Assembly (NCBI RefSeq): GCF_900156805.1
Contig: NZ_FTOQ01000012.1
Span: forward strand, 55,754-119,753
Direction of reading: 5' to 3'
Source: Roseivivax lentus
GTDB taxonomy: Bacteria > Pseudomonadota > Alphaproteobacteria > Rhodobacterales > Rhodobacteraceae
Length of the DNA: 64,000 nt
Part shown: positions 26,445 to 35,600 of the stretch, one piece after another
Position numbering within the stretch: position 1 is the stretch's first letter
How the letters are laid out: the number at the start of each line of letters is the position of its first letter
Program-made: the position numbers and the translations under genes
Notes under the pieces: model-generated
The model's input: the letters and a program-made list of their open reading frames with translations, nothing else
What the model was told of the DNA's origin: nothing
Databases searched by the model: none

Positions 26445-29400
26445 TCAACCTGAGGCAAGCCGGTTGACGAGCCAGCCCAGCGCCGAACATACCAGCTTTC
26501 CGGAGCGGGTGCTCCAGCCGAGAATGAGACCGGTGGCAGCAAGATCAGGGCCGAGGGTCTCAAGATCGGTGCCGAGATGATCGCGAAGCAACTCGTCGAG
26601 CGTGCCAATGTCGGCGTTCTCATCGAGCGTAAAGAGCTGCAGCGCCTGGACCAGCGGCCCCTTGAGAAAGATCTCTGGAAAACGTTCGTCTACCTTCCAC
26701 CGCACAGCCTCTGCCGCGGGGTCCTCAGCACGAGCCATCGCCTTCACGAGTTTGAGGACTTCGCTCGGGATACCGCCCGAGGCTGCGAGGATCGCCTTTC
26801 GCAGATCGCGGGTGTCGAGATCGGTCTTTTCGACCTGGTTGAGATGCGCGCGTACCATCTCGACGCCCCACGCGGCAAGATACTGAGCCTGATCGCTGCG
26901 GCGATGGGCGAGCTCGCGCATGTCGGGGTCGGCGGCATCCAGTATGATCACCGGGCGGACACGCTTGTCGAGAACCGCCTGCTGGCGCTCGAGCCAGGTG
27001 ATCTCCTCCTCGGCCTCTTTGGCGCTGCCGGGGCTGCGAATGAGCAGCGTCATGGTCTTGCCGGGATTAGGCGCATCAACCCGTGTGCGTAGATCTTTCT
27101 GGTTGGCGATGGCATGGACAGGGATCACGGTGTTGCGCGCGCCCAGCAATCTTCCTGCTTCGGAAAGGCGCTTGAGCGCGACGCCGACCTTGCCAAGGCC
27201 GAGCGGGGACAGGCCACAGATGATTTGTACAGGTGCCTCGTCGGCGGAGACAAGGCGCTCAGTCTGCAGATCGGTCAGCGGCGAATAGGGCATGTCAAAC
27301 AGGGTCATGCTTGAGCTTGCGCTCGGGCTGTAGCGCTTGCGGTGCAATGCCCGGTCATAATAGTCGACCGGGTCGCGCTCGTAGATTTCCAGAAGTTGTT
27401 GGTCGATTTCCTCCTGCTCGCCGAGCATGGCCGCGACCTGGCGGGTGCGCAGCAGGTAGCGGTAGCGGGTTGTCCGCGGGATCGGGACGCGACCGAGCAC
27501 GCCGAGATCGAAAAGTTCTTCGAGAAGCGCCTCGAAGCCCGCCTGGGACGGCCGCTCAGAGGTCTCGGGCCAGAAGGCGAGCGCCTCCTCCAGGAGTTCT
27601 TTCGCGGTGAAGCCGCTGTGCAGGGCCTCCTGTTCGCGGCCCTCGGCGCGCAGCCGTGCGAGCGTGTAGGCTACCAGCGCGTAGCGGGGGTCCAGATCGA
27701 GGGTCCAGTGGAACTTCTGCCGGATCCGGGCCTCGATCGTGGTGAAGCCACGATGCTTGAAGAGCATGTCGCCGGGGATCGTCCAGAGCGGGCCGTCGCC
27801 CTCGGGTAGCTGGTAGTTCTTGCCGCTGCCGGAGCCGTGGAGGCTCGCGAGCAGACCTTTGCCATATTCCTGGACGAGGCTCGGGTAGTAGTTGGCCCAG
27901 GCCAGCACCTTCTCGACATCCTCGCGGCTCTCGAAGCGGAACCCCGCGGCACGCATCGGGGCGACGACGAGATCGTGCGCGGCACGCTTGTCGTCCTCTG
28001 TGTGGTTGAGCGGGCCTATGCAGATCGGTTTTCCGAGATGAGCGAGCGGCGAGTTCGGCTGGCGATACATCCGCTGGACATTGTGCAGGCCCGCGAAGAC
28101 CACCTTGAAGGCGCGCCCGGTGCTCTCCATCAGCTCCTTGATGCGGCTGAGCTCGGGGTAGTCGTCCTTGGTGTCCTTGGCGAGGAAGTTGTCCGCCTCG
28201 TCGAACATGCAGACGATCTGCGCGCCGGGGTACTTGTTGAGCCAGCCCTTGATGTCGCGGCTGATTTCCTCCGGGGTACGGCTGGTGGGCTTCACGATTT
28301 CGAGCCCGGACAGCATGCCGTTGAGGTGCTGCGACCAGATCTCGGAGGTCTCCTCGGATTTGCCCAGCGGCTTGACCTCGCGCTTGACAACGATCCGCTT
28401 TGCCTCCGCGTCGTGGCGCGTGGTCACGATGTGGTTGAGCAACGCGGACTTGCCGAGCTGGCGGCCACCATAGACCAGACAGCCATCAGAAGTTCTCGAC
28501 ATGATCTGCAGGATCTCCTCCTCGCGGCCGAAGAACATCTCAGGCGGCACCGTCGCGGCGTCGGTGATGTAGGGCTCGACCCTGCCATAGGGCAGGCCGC
28601 ATTCGAACACGGTGCGCGCGCGGGTTTCGCGGTGGGTCGCGGTAAAGACGATCAGCGCCTCGTCGATCAGGAGCGCCGGAATGGACTTGGCGCGCAGGCG
28701 CTGAGCGTATTCCGCGCGCCGGGCGAAATCCGCGACGCCTTCGAGCAGGAGGATCGTCGGCTTGCCCGGGTCGATCGCCCCGATCACCGCTTCGGGCAGC
28801 GTGTCGCTGGCCACGATGGCGAGCTGGTAGCCGGTGGTGACGCGGGAGCCGAAAACCGGCGGCAGGAACCAGCCATCGGAGTGGATCCGGCCCGACATGT
28901 TGGCCAGGCGGGACCGGGTGCGGCCAATGGCCTTCATCTCGTGGATCTTCGGGGTCTCAAAACCGATCTCCTCGAAAAGCTCGCGGATCCGCGCGACCGG
29001 CGGGTTCTTGACCTTCAGGCCGCGCATGATGTCGCGATAGGTCTCGATGAAGCCTGCGGCGGCCGCGCGCCGGTCCTCGGCCACTGCGAGTTGGCCGGGC
29101 GCCGCGAGAGCGGCCTCCATCCGTCCGGCCGAGCTCGGCCAGTCCTTCGAGACGGCGATCTCGAGGAAGTGCGGCGTGAACTCGGAAGTCATGCCCGAGA
29201 GGTCGACCTCGACGCCGGCCGCGGAACGGCCGTCGCGCAGCTGCGCGATGTTTTCCTCGATCGCCTCGATGGTGAGCGTGTCCAGCATGCCGAGGACCTT
29301 GTCGGCTTCGGCGGAATTGTGCTCCGTGCGGTATTGCGCAATTCGCGTTGTCTGGTCGTTGCGGATCTCTTCCTCGATGCTCGTCGAGACGGCATCGATC

Positions 29401-32400
29401 TCACCGAGGCGGCGGGTGATGTCGGAAAGATCGTGGAGTCCTTCGCCGGCGATGATGGTGTCGAGGCGCGCCTGCGCCTCCTCGCACCATTCCAGATCGG
29501 TCGCGATCTGGCGCTGGCGCGACGTGTCCACCCGGGCGATGACCTTGAGACGGCGTTGACGTTCCTCGAGATCAGGGGCGAGGGCGGTGGCGTGTGCGCG
29601 CGCCTTGTCAATGATGGCGTCTGCGCCGAGAGCGCCGGACCGCTCGGCAAGGCGGAGGGCGGCCTCATAGGCGCCGTCATCACAGGCGCGGCGCAGGGCC
29701 TCCTCGAGACTCGGGATGCCCGGATCGACAAGGTCTGCGCAGACCGCCTCGAAGGCACCCTGGTAGGTCTCGATGGCGTTGCGCAAGGGCGCCGGCATCA
29801 GGTCGCGCTCACTCGTCAGCGCGGCTTCGAGGGAGGAAAACCCTTCGACATCGCCGCCGGCAAGGGCGGTCAGCGTTTCCTCGATGCGGGTGGCGATCCA
29901 GCCGGCCACGGCGGCCTCGATGCCGTCCTTGGCGCTTTCTGCCGCCAGGGCCCTGGCGGCCTTTTCCAGGCGGGATTGCAGGTTGCGCAGGGTGTCGCGG
30001 GCGCGATCGGCGGAGCGGTGGGAGTGTTTGCCTTCGCGCTCGTCGGCGCGGATCCAGGCGCTGAGCAGGCCGAGAGGCTCGTTGAACTGGCGATGCAGGT
30101 ATTCGATCGCCTTCGGACGCAGCGGGAGATTCTTGCCAAGACCGGCCGAGTAGGCGCTGGCGGCGGCCTCGATATCGGAGGGATACGAGAGCGCGTCGAT
30201 CGCGACCTGTGCCTTCTGGCGGGCATCCGCTGCGCCGCTGGTGATGGCGGCAGAGGCGGCACCGATCAGCCCGGCATCAGAGGCAGCCTCGTGCATGACG
30301 CCGGTTGCGAGCCCCCAGCGGGAAGTCTTGCGGGAGGAGGTTTCGCACCAGGTTGCGAGCTGGCGGGCAAGCCGGGTCTTGGCTGGCTCGCGGCGGGCGC
30401 CGGAGAGCCGCGCGAGCTCGTCGGCATGCGGCGGAAAGTCGAACTCGAGATCCGCGATGGCCTCGGTGCTTTCCAAGAGATGCTGGCCGAGCGGGCCACG
30501 GGTCAGTTGGGACAGGCGGGAGCGCAGACCGGAGGCCTTCTCGAATATCGCCGGGCGGATCAGGGCTCCGAGCATCATGACCGAGCTGGTCTCCCCGGGC
30601 TCGTTCGAGAGCGCGGTGTTGGCCAGCTCCAGGAAGCGTTGCGTGTCGGGACCGTATTCGCGCATAGGGGCGCGGCTTGCCGCGGCGACTCGGAGCACGC
30701 TGGCCTCGATCGGCCAGGCGTGATGCGCGGCCTCGAAAGCGTCGGCCGCGTCGGCCGCGATGCCGACGAGGTCGCGTGCGACCAGGTCTGCCAGGACTGT
30801 CTCCGGAACCGGCGCGGACTGGACAGGGCGCTCGGGCGTGTCCGGCTCTGCTGGTGCGGCATTGTCCGTGGCCGGATCCGGTCGCGCTGGCGCGGGGGCC
30901 ACAGGGTCAGACCGGGTCTCGGATGGCTCCGATGAAGAGACCGCACCTGCCGTCGTTGTGGTCTCGCCTGACTCGTCTGTCGCGGCATCGGTAAGGGGCG
31001 TCTCGCCATTGGAGAGCGGCTCTCCGGCAGCCGTGTCATCGTTCGGCGCGTCTTCGGTGCGCGGCCCCGCGGCGGCCGGTGCGGGGGCGCTTTCGCTTCC
31101 GGCGCCATCAGGGTCTTCGAGGTCCGGATTGTCCGCCTCGGCCGCGTCCGTTTCGGAGGGGGTAGGCCCATCGACTGCTGCGTCGGCGGCATCGGCCGTG
31201 ATGGCACCGGCGATGGGCGCGTCGCTGGCGCCTGCCGCGTTAGGGCCGGACCCGGCGTCGGTGCGCGGGGCGTCCGCTGGGCGGCCGGGAGCATCCTGGG
31301 GGTTGATCTCCGCATCGGGGTCGGCATCTTCCGGAGCCTCGGCAAAGGTCGTGGGCCGCATGTCCTCGGGCAGATCCTCGAGCGAGAGGATCTCGCCGGC
31401 GATGATTTTCCGCAGAACGGTGTCGGCCGTCCCAAGAAAGCGTGTCAGATCTTCGAGTTCGGCCTTGCCCTCCTTCGCGGCCGGAGCGAGCTCGGCCATG
31501 CGATCGAAATCGTCGTTTTCCGTCGCCTGGGCGATGTCGCGCCGCAGTTCAGAAACCTTGGCGTCGAGTTCCTTGGCTGTCACGCGACAGGCAATCAGGT
31601 CGTCGAGCATGCCTTCCGCGCTCAGGCGACAGAGCAGGTCTCGCGCCTGGTCCGGCAAGGCCTCGAAATCAATCTCGAGGCCAAGCTTACCGCATTCCTG
31701 GACGAGCGCCTCTTGCAGCGCTGCGGCAATCCGGGTGGCATGATCCGCGGCCCGGTTGGCCAGCGTGGCGATGATCTCGAAATCCTCGCGCGGACTGCCC
31801 GGATGCAGCGTGGCGCTGAATGCCTCGAGGGCGCGGATGGCATGGCGCTGGATACGCACCGAGGACATCTCGCTCTGCTGTTCGAAGACATCGAGAAGGC
31901 ATGTTGCATAGATTCGGGCGTCGTCGATCTCGACGACATTGTCGAAGAGTGTCTCGAACGCGGAGACCTGGTCGTGGTTACGCAGGATGTCGCGGGCCTC
32001 CCGGTAGAGCTGGTCGAAGCCGATATCTTCGGTGCGCCGCCAGTATGCATGCGCCACATATTCACAGAACAGGGCCACCGCGACATCTGCCGGCACCGGC
32101 GGGGACAGGACCTCGGCGACACGGTCGTGCAGGGTCGGCTGATGGGCGATGCCGAGTTTCATAAGGGGCATCTTCTGGAAGCTTCGCGTGATCTTGCGAC
32201 GCTCGGCCTTCGAGCGGCTCCGGCCGGTGCCGCGACGGGCCGAGACGCTCGATTCCAGGACGGGCAGAATCCAGGGATGCTCCTCGGCGCGGTCGAGGAT
32301 CGCGTCGTAGACCGCGACGGCATCTTTCGGATCCACCTCGATTTCCATCAGATCGACGATATTGCGCAGATCCCGCGCGGTGAAATGCCCGGCTTGCGCG

Positions 32401-32612
32401 AAATAGGACGCAGCATCGGGGCAGATCTCGCGCAGAGGAAAGGCACCCCAGTCGGAGGGCGGCTCCCAGTCCTCGCCATTATGCCACCCGGCCATGACCA
32501 GGCAGGCTTCCGGCAGTTCGGGCACGTCGCCGCTGGTGCCCGTGGCCCGGGGCTTGTGCAGGGAGAAGTTCGGCTTGGTCTCGTCTTTCATGGATATCTT
32601 CTTCTCCGTCAT
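26445..32612 (-). CDS. Giant STAND-like P-loop ATPase (2055 residues), third gene of candidate system
   Basis: The start at 32612 (MTEKKISMKDETKPNFSLHK) overlaps the helicase stop by four bases; the 52 codons upstream in frame are helicase shadow. Residues 1-400 are helical and unknown. Residues about 410-605 are an Asp/Glu/Ala/Pro/Thr-rich disordered linker. Residues 600-1300 are mostly helical. Just before the P-loop is FECGLPYGRVEPYI..VPPEMFFGREEEI, then Walker A YGGRQLGKSALL (Lys1388) and Walker B VCMFDEADNF (Asp1471), with downstream winged-helix-like segments. The C-terminal 350 residues hold a second alpha/beta region (VRPVIILDAADPDM). This is a STAND/AAA-type switch ATPase, probably sensing or scaffolding. 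No nuclease motif is evident. I know no named family for the whole chain. Confidence 0.85.
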   Translation of the reverse strand: MTEKKISMKDETKPNFSLHKPRATGTSGDVPELPEACLVMAGWHNGEDWEPPSDWGAFPLREICPDAASYFAQAGHFTARDLRNIVDLMEIEVDPKDAVAVYDAILDRAEEHPWILPVLESSVSARRGTGRSRSKAERRKITRSFQKMPLMKLGIAHQPTLHDRVAEVLSPPVPADVAVALFCEYVAHAYWRRTEDIGFDQLYREARDILRNHDQVSAFETLFDNVVEIDDARIYATCLLDVFEQQSEMSSVRIQRHAIRALEAFSATLHPGSPREDFEIIATLANRAADHATRIAAALQEALVQECGKLGLEIDFEALPDQARDLLCRLSAEGMLDDLIACRVTAKELDAKVSELRRDIAQATENDDFDRMAELAPAAKEGKAELEDLTRFLGTADTVLRKIIAGEILSLEDLPEDMRPTTFAEAPEDADPDAEINPQDAPGRPADAPRTDAGSGPNAAGASDAPIAGAITADAADAAVDGPTPSETDAAEADNPDLEDPDGAGSESAPAPAAAGPRTEDAPNDDTAAGEPLSNGETPLTDAATDESGETTTTAGAVSSSEPSETRSDPVAPAPARPDPATDNAAPAEPDTPERPVQSAPVPETVLADLVARDLVGIAADAADAFEAAHHAWPIEASVLRVAAASRAPMREYGPDTQRFLELANTALSNEPGETSSVMMLGALIRPAIFEKASGLRSRLSQLTRGPLGQHLLESTEAIADLEFDFPPHADELARLSGARREPAKTRLARQLATWCETSSRKTSRWGLATGVMHEAASDAGLIGAASAAITSGAADARQKAQVAIDALSYPSDIEAAASAYSAGLGKNLPLRPKAIEYLHRQFNEPLGLLSAWIRADEREGKHSHRSADRARDTLRNLQSRLEKAARALAAESAKDGIEAAVAGWIATRIEETLTALAGGDVEGFSSLEAALTSERDLMPAPLRNAIETYQGAFEAVCADLVDPGIPSLEEALRRACDDGAYEAALRLAERSGALGADAIIDKARAHATALAPDLEERQRRLKVIARVDTSRQRQIATDLEWCEEAQARLDTIIAGEGLHDLSDITRRLGEIDAVSTSIEEEIRNDQTTRIAQYRTEHNSAEADKVLGMLDTLTIEAIEENIAQLRDGRSAAGVEVDLSGMTSEFTPHFLEIAVSKDWPSSAGRMEAALAAPGQLAVAEDRRAAAAGFIETYRDIMRGLKVKNPPVARIRELFEEIGFETPKIHEMKAIGRTRSRLANMSGRIHSDGWFLPPVFGSRVTTGYQLAIVASDTLPEAVIGAIDPGKPTILLLEGVADFARRAEYAQRLRAKSIPALLIDEALIVFTATHRETRARTVFECGLPYGRVEPYITDAATVPPEMFFGREEEILQIMSRTSDGCLVYGGRQLGKSALLNHIVTTRHDAEAKRIVVKREVKPLGKSEETSEIWSQHLNGMLSGLEIVKPTSRTPEEISRDIKGWLNKYPGAQIVCMFDEADNFLAKDTKDDYPELSRIKELMESTGRAFKVVFAGLHNVQRMYRQPNSPLAHLGKPICIGPLNHTEDDKRAAHDLVVAPMRAAGFRFESREDVEKVLAWANYYPSLVQEYGKGLLASLHGSGSGKNYQLPEGDGPLWTIPGDMLFKHRGFTTIEARIRQKFHWTLDLDPRYALVAYTLARLRAEGREQEALHSGFTAKELLEEALAFWPETSERPSQAGFEALLEELFDLGVLGRVPIPRTTRYRYLLRTRQVAAMLGEQEEIDQQLLEIYERDPVDYYDRALHRKRYSPSASSSMTLFDMPYSPLTDLQTERLVSADEAPVQIICGLSPLGLGKVGVALKRLSEAGRLLGARNTVIPVHAIANQKDLRTRVDAPNPGKTMTLLIRSPGSAKEAEEEITWLERQQAVLDKRVRPVIILDAADPDMRELAHRRSDQAQYLAAWGVEMVRAHLNQVEKTDLDTRDLRKAILAASGGIPSEVLKLVKAMARAEDPAAEAVRWKVDERFPEIFLKGPLVQALQLFTLDENADIGTLDELLRDHLGTDLETLGPDLAATGLILGWSTRSGKLVCSALGWLVNRLASG

Positions 32613-35600
32613 GTGCCGGTGCAGGACAGGGGGGTGACCCCGGCGTCTCGCAGAATGGTTTCGATCCAGGCCCGGGCTGGCGCGCGGTCGAACTCGGGCC
32701 AGAGGCGCTGGTTGGAATAGTCGTTGACACAGCGCGTGCAGCTGGTGATGCAATGCGGGTTGCGGCAATCGAGGATCCGGTGCGCCGCGAAGAGCAGGTC
32801 GCGGGCGCGGAAGCCGTCCTCCCGGGTGAGCCGGGTGGCATAGCCCGCCCCGCCCGAGACCGCATCATAGAGAACGATAACGAGAAATCCATCAAGCCGC
32901 TGAAGCAGCGCGCGCAGGTCGCGTGGATTGGTCTCGAGAAGCTCCGCCGCGCCAAGCCGCAGGGCCTCCTGCAGGGTCCGCCCGAGCGTGGTATGCCCGG
33001 ATAGGTCCTCGCCGTCGGGGCTGCGCGGAATGGCATCAAAAAGAAGCGCCCGGACATTGGTCTCGAAGACATGTGCGAGATCGATCGGATAGAGGGTCTG
33101 TGTCGGATCGGCGCGGCAGTCGAGCCCGGTCCGGGGATTGGTATGCGCGGCGATCTGCTGGGGGGCCTGCCAGGCGCGGTCGGGCCCGGTTCCCTGGACC
33201 GGCACGGCATGCTCGCAAGCTCGGCACCATGCGAAGCCGCCGCGGTGGCGGCCGCGATTGACGGTGATGATGCGCCCGAGCTCCGCATCGGGCCGGTTCG
33301 ATCCCGGGGCGTGGAATGTCAGCAGACCGGGAATGTCGGTCTCGGTGTAGCGCGACCGTGGGGCCTCGGTCAGCAAAAGCGCCTCGTCGGCTACGACCGG
33401 ACGGACCCGGCTGGCACCCGGGTCGCGGCCCTCGCTGTCGGCCACCGAGGTCAGGAAGCCATGTGGCCGGATGAACTCCCGCGTGCGGGCGATGGCGGAG
33501 AAGGCCGCGCCGCATTGGTGGCAATGGGGGTCGGGATCGACGCCGGAGGAGGTGATCTGGGGCGACTTGCAGGCCTCGCAGACGCGGTAGCGCGCCCGGT
33601 CGACAAAGGCGTCGTTGCCGGTGAAGCGGGAGCGCTTGGAGATCCCGACGCTGGTCCAGACCCGGCCGCCGGCGACCACCTCGGAGCCCGGCGCGTATTC
33701 GGAGATGCCGATCGCGCCGTCCCGATCCAACTCGAGAAGCGCGCTGTCGGCGGTTTGCCCGGCGCTGTTCAGCACCTCGAGGGAGACCGAGTGGACCGGG
33801 AAGGAATAGGTCGGGATCACCGCCCGCCGCGAGAGCTGATCGACCAGGAACTGGTTGAGATAGAGCCGCTGCTGAGTGCGCAGCGCGCTCGCCGGTCGGT
33901 CGATCCGCTGCAGCGCCTTGGCATCGGTCTTGTCGACCCCCTGGCGCTCTTCCTCGAGCGCGTCGATCGCGGCCTGCATCACGCCCCAGCGGCCCCAGGC
34001 GGCATCGGCGAACTGCATCACGCGGTCGTGGAAGGCCGCACGCAGGCCTGCGGTGTCGAGCGCGATCCCGGCATGGGCCGGCGGCAGGCGCTGCCCAAGA
34101 TCGGCCGCCGCGGTGACGGCGTCCGAGGCCCCCGAGAGCCAGTAGTCGAGATCGGCATGGAAGTCGTCGCGCGCCGCATCGGTCAGAACCTCGCCGAGGA
34201 CATCGCGCAGGCGCGGCGCGCCCGACCGGTCATAGCTGGCGAGGCGGTGTTCGAGGAAGCGCGCGAGCAGCATGGAGACCTGGTGGCGCTGGAAGAAGCC
34301 GGCATTGTCAAGCGACAGATAGGGGATGATCGGCTTGGCGGCGAGATACTCTCCGAAGGCCTCGAAGGTGGCGCGGTCATAGCGCCCCGAGCGCGCGGTG
34401 GTGAGAACGATCGGGGCGACCTGCGCGCGCCGTCCGGCCCGACCCGCGCGCTGCTGGTAATTGGCGATCGACGGCGGCACATTCTTGCAATGCACGGCCT
34501 CGAGGTCCCCCAGGTCGACGCCCATTTCCATCGTCGTCGTGCAGGACAAGAGGTTGACCTCTCCGGCCTTGAAATCCTCTTCGATCCGGGCGCGCACCTG
34601 TCCCGCAATGGCCGCAGTGTGTTCGCGGGCGATCCCCATCAGCGGGCGCTCGCGGTAGCGTGCGACGTAATGGTTGCGGGAGCTGAGCGTTTCGCGCTCG
34701 GATTTCGGAATCTCCTCCAGGTGGCCATCGCAGCCGACAGCCTGGCAAACCCCCGCCGTGTCGAACTGGGTGCGTCCGCCGCAGATTGTGCATTGGTAAA
34801 GCGCCACCTCGGTGCCGGGGACGATGAAGAAATCCGCATCAAGCTTGAGGCCGCGCCCGACCCCGTGGGTGGCGGTCATCGAGCGTGGAGCTTCAATGGC
34901 GCGCCAGAACCCCACCAGCGCGTCCCGGATCTCCATGTCGGTGATCTCGGTGTCGCAGGCGGCGGCCATCTTGCGCAGGAGTTGGAAGAAGCGGCTGCGG
35001 CCTTCGTATCCGGTGGCGGGAATGAGCGCGAGGGCGAGCGTTGCGCGGGCATTCTTCTCCCGGGTGATGCAGCGGCCGCGATGGGCGGCGATCCGGGTCC
35101 AGATCGACTCGTCGGTTAGATCGATCATGCCGGATTCGGTGTCGGAGATCGCCCTGTGTTCCCGTGCGATCTTCAGAAGGTAGCGCACGAAGGCCTCGGC
35201 ATGGGGCTTCAACGCGTCCGGTAAGGCGTTTTCCACCGCGCGGACAGGGCGCGCGATATGGGCGTAGTCAATCCCGATCAGGCCAAATCCTTCCAGGCTG
35301 AGCCGCCCGCGGCCGAAGACGGTCAGCTCCGCGGCGATCAGCGCCTTGAGACGCTGGTACTGGTTGGTGCCGGTCTCGAGGGCGGGCACGACGCCGGGCC
35401 GATAAAGCCGCAGCCCGTCACGCCTCAGCTCGCGCTCGACGGCGCCCACGAGGTTGTCGATATCGGTGCGCCCGCCGGTCTCGATGACCCGCAGCATCGC
35501 GGCCCGGATGGCCTGGTCGCGCGAGGTGCGTTCGAAGAACGGAGCGAAGAAGGCCGCATCCTGGCGGTTGTCGGAAAAGACCAGCAGATTGCGTCCGCCC

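Noticed and set aside
27837..30935. 1032-codon plus-strand ORF opposite the giant ATPase
   Set aside because: Antisense frame without domains; the minus strand has Walker A and B motifs and coupled starts.
33071..35119. 682-codon plus-strand ORF opposite the helicase
   Set aside because: Shadow of helicase codons; no motifs of its own.
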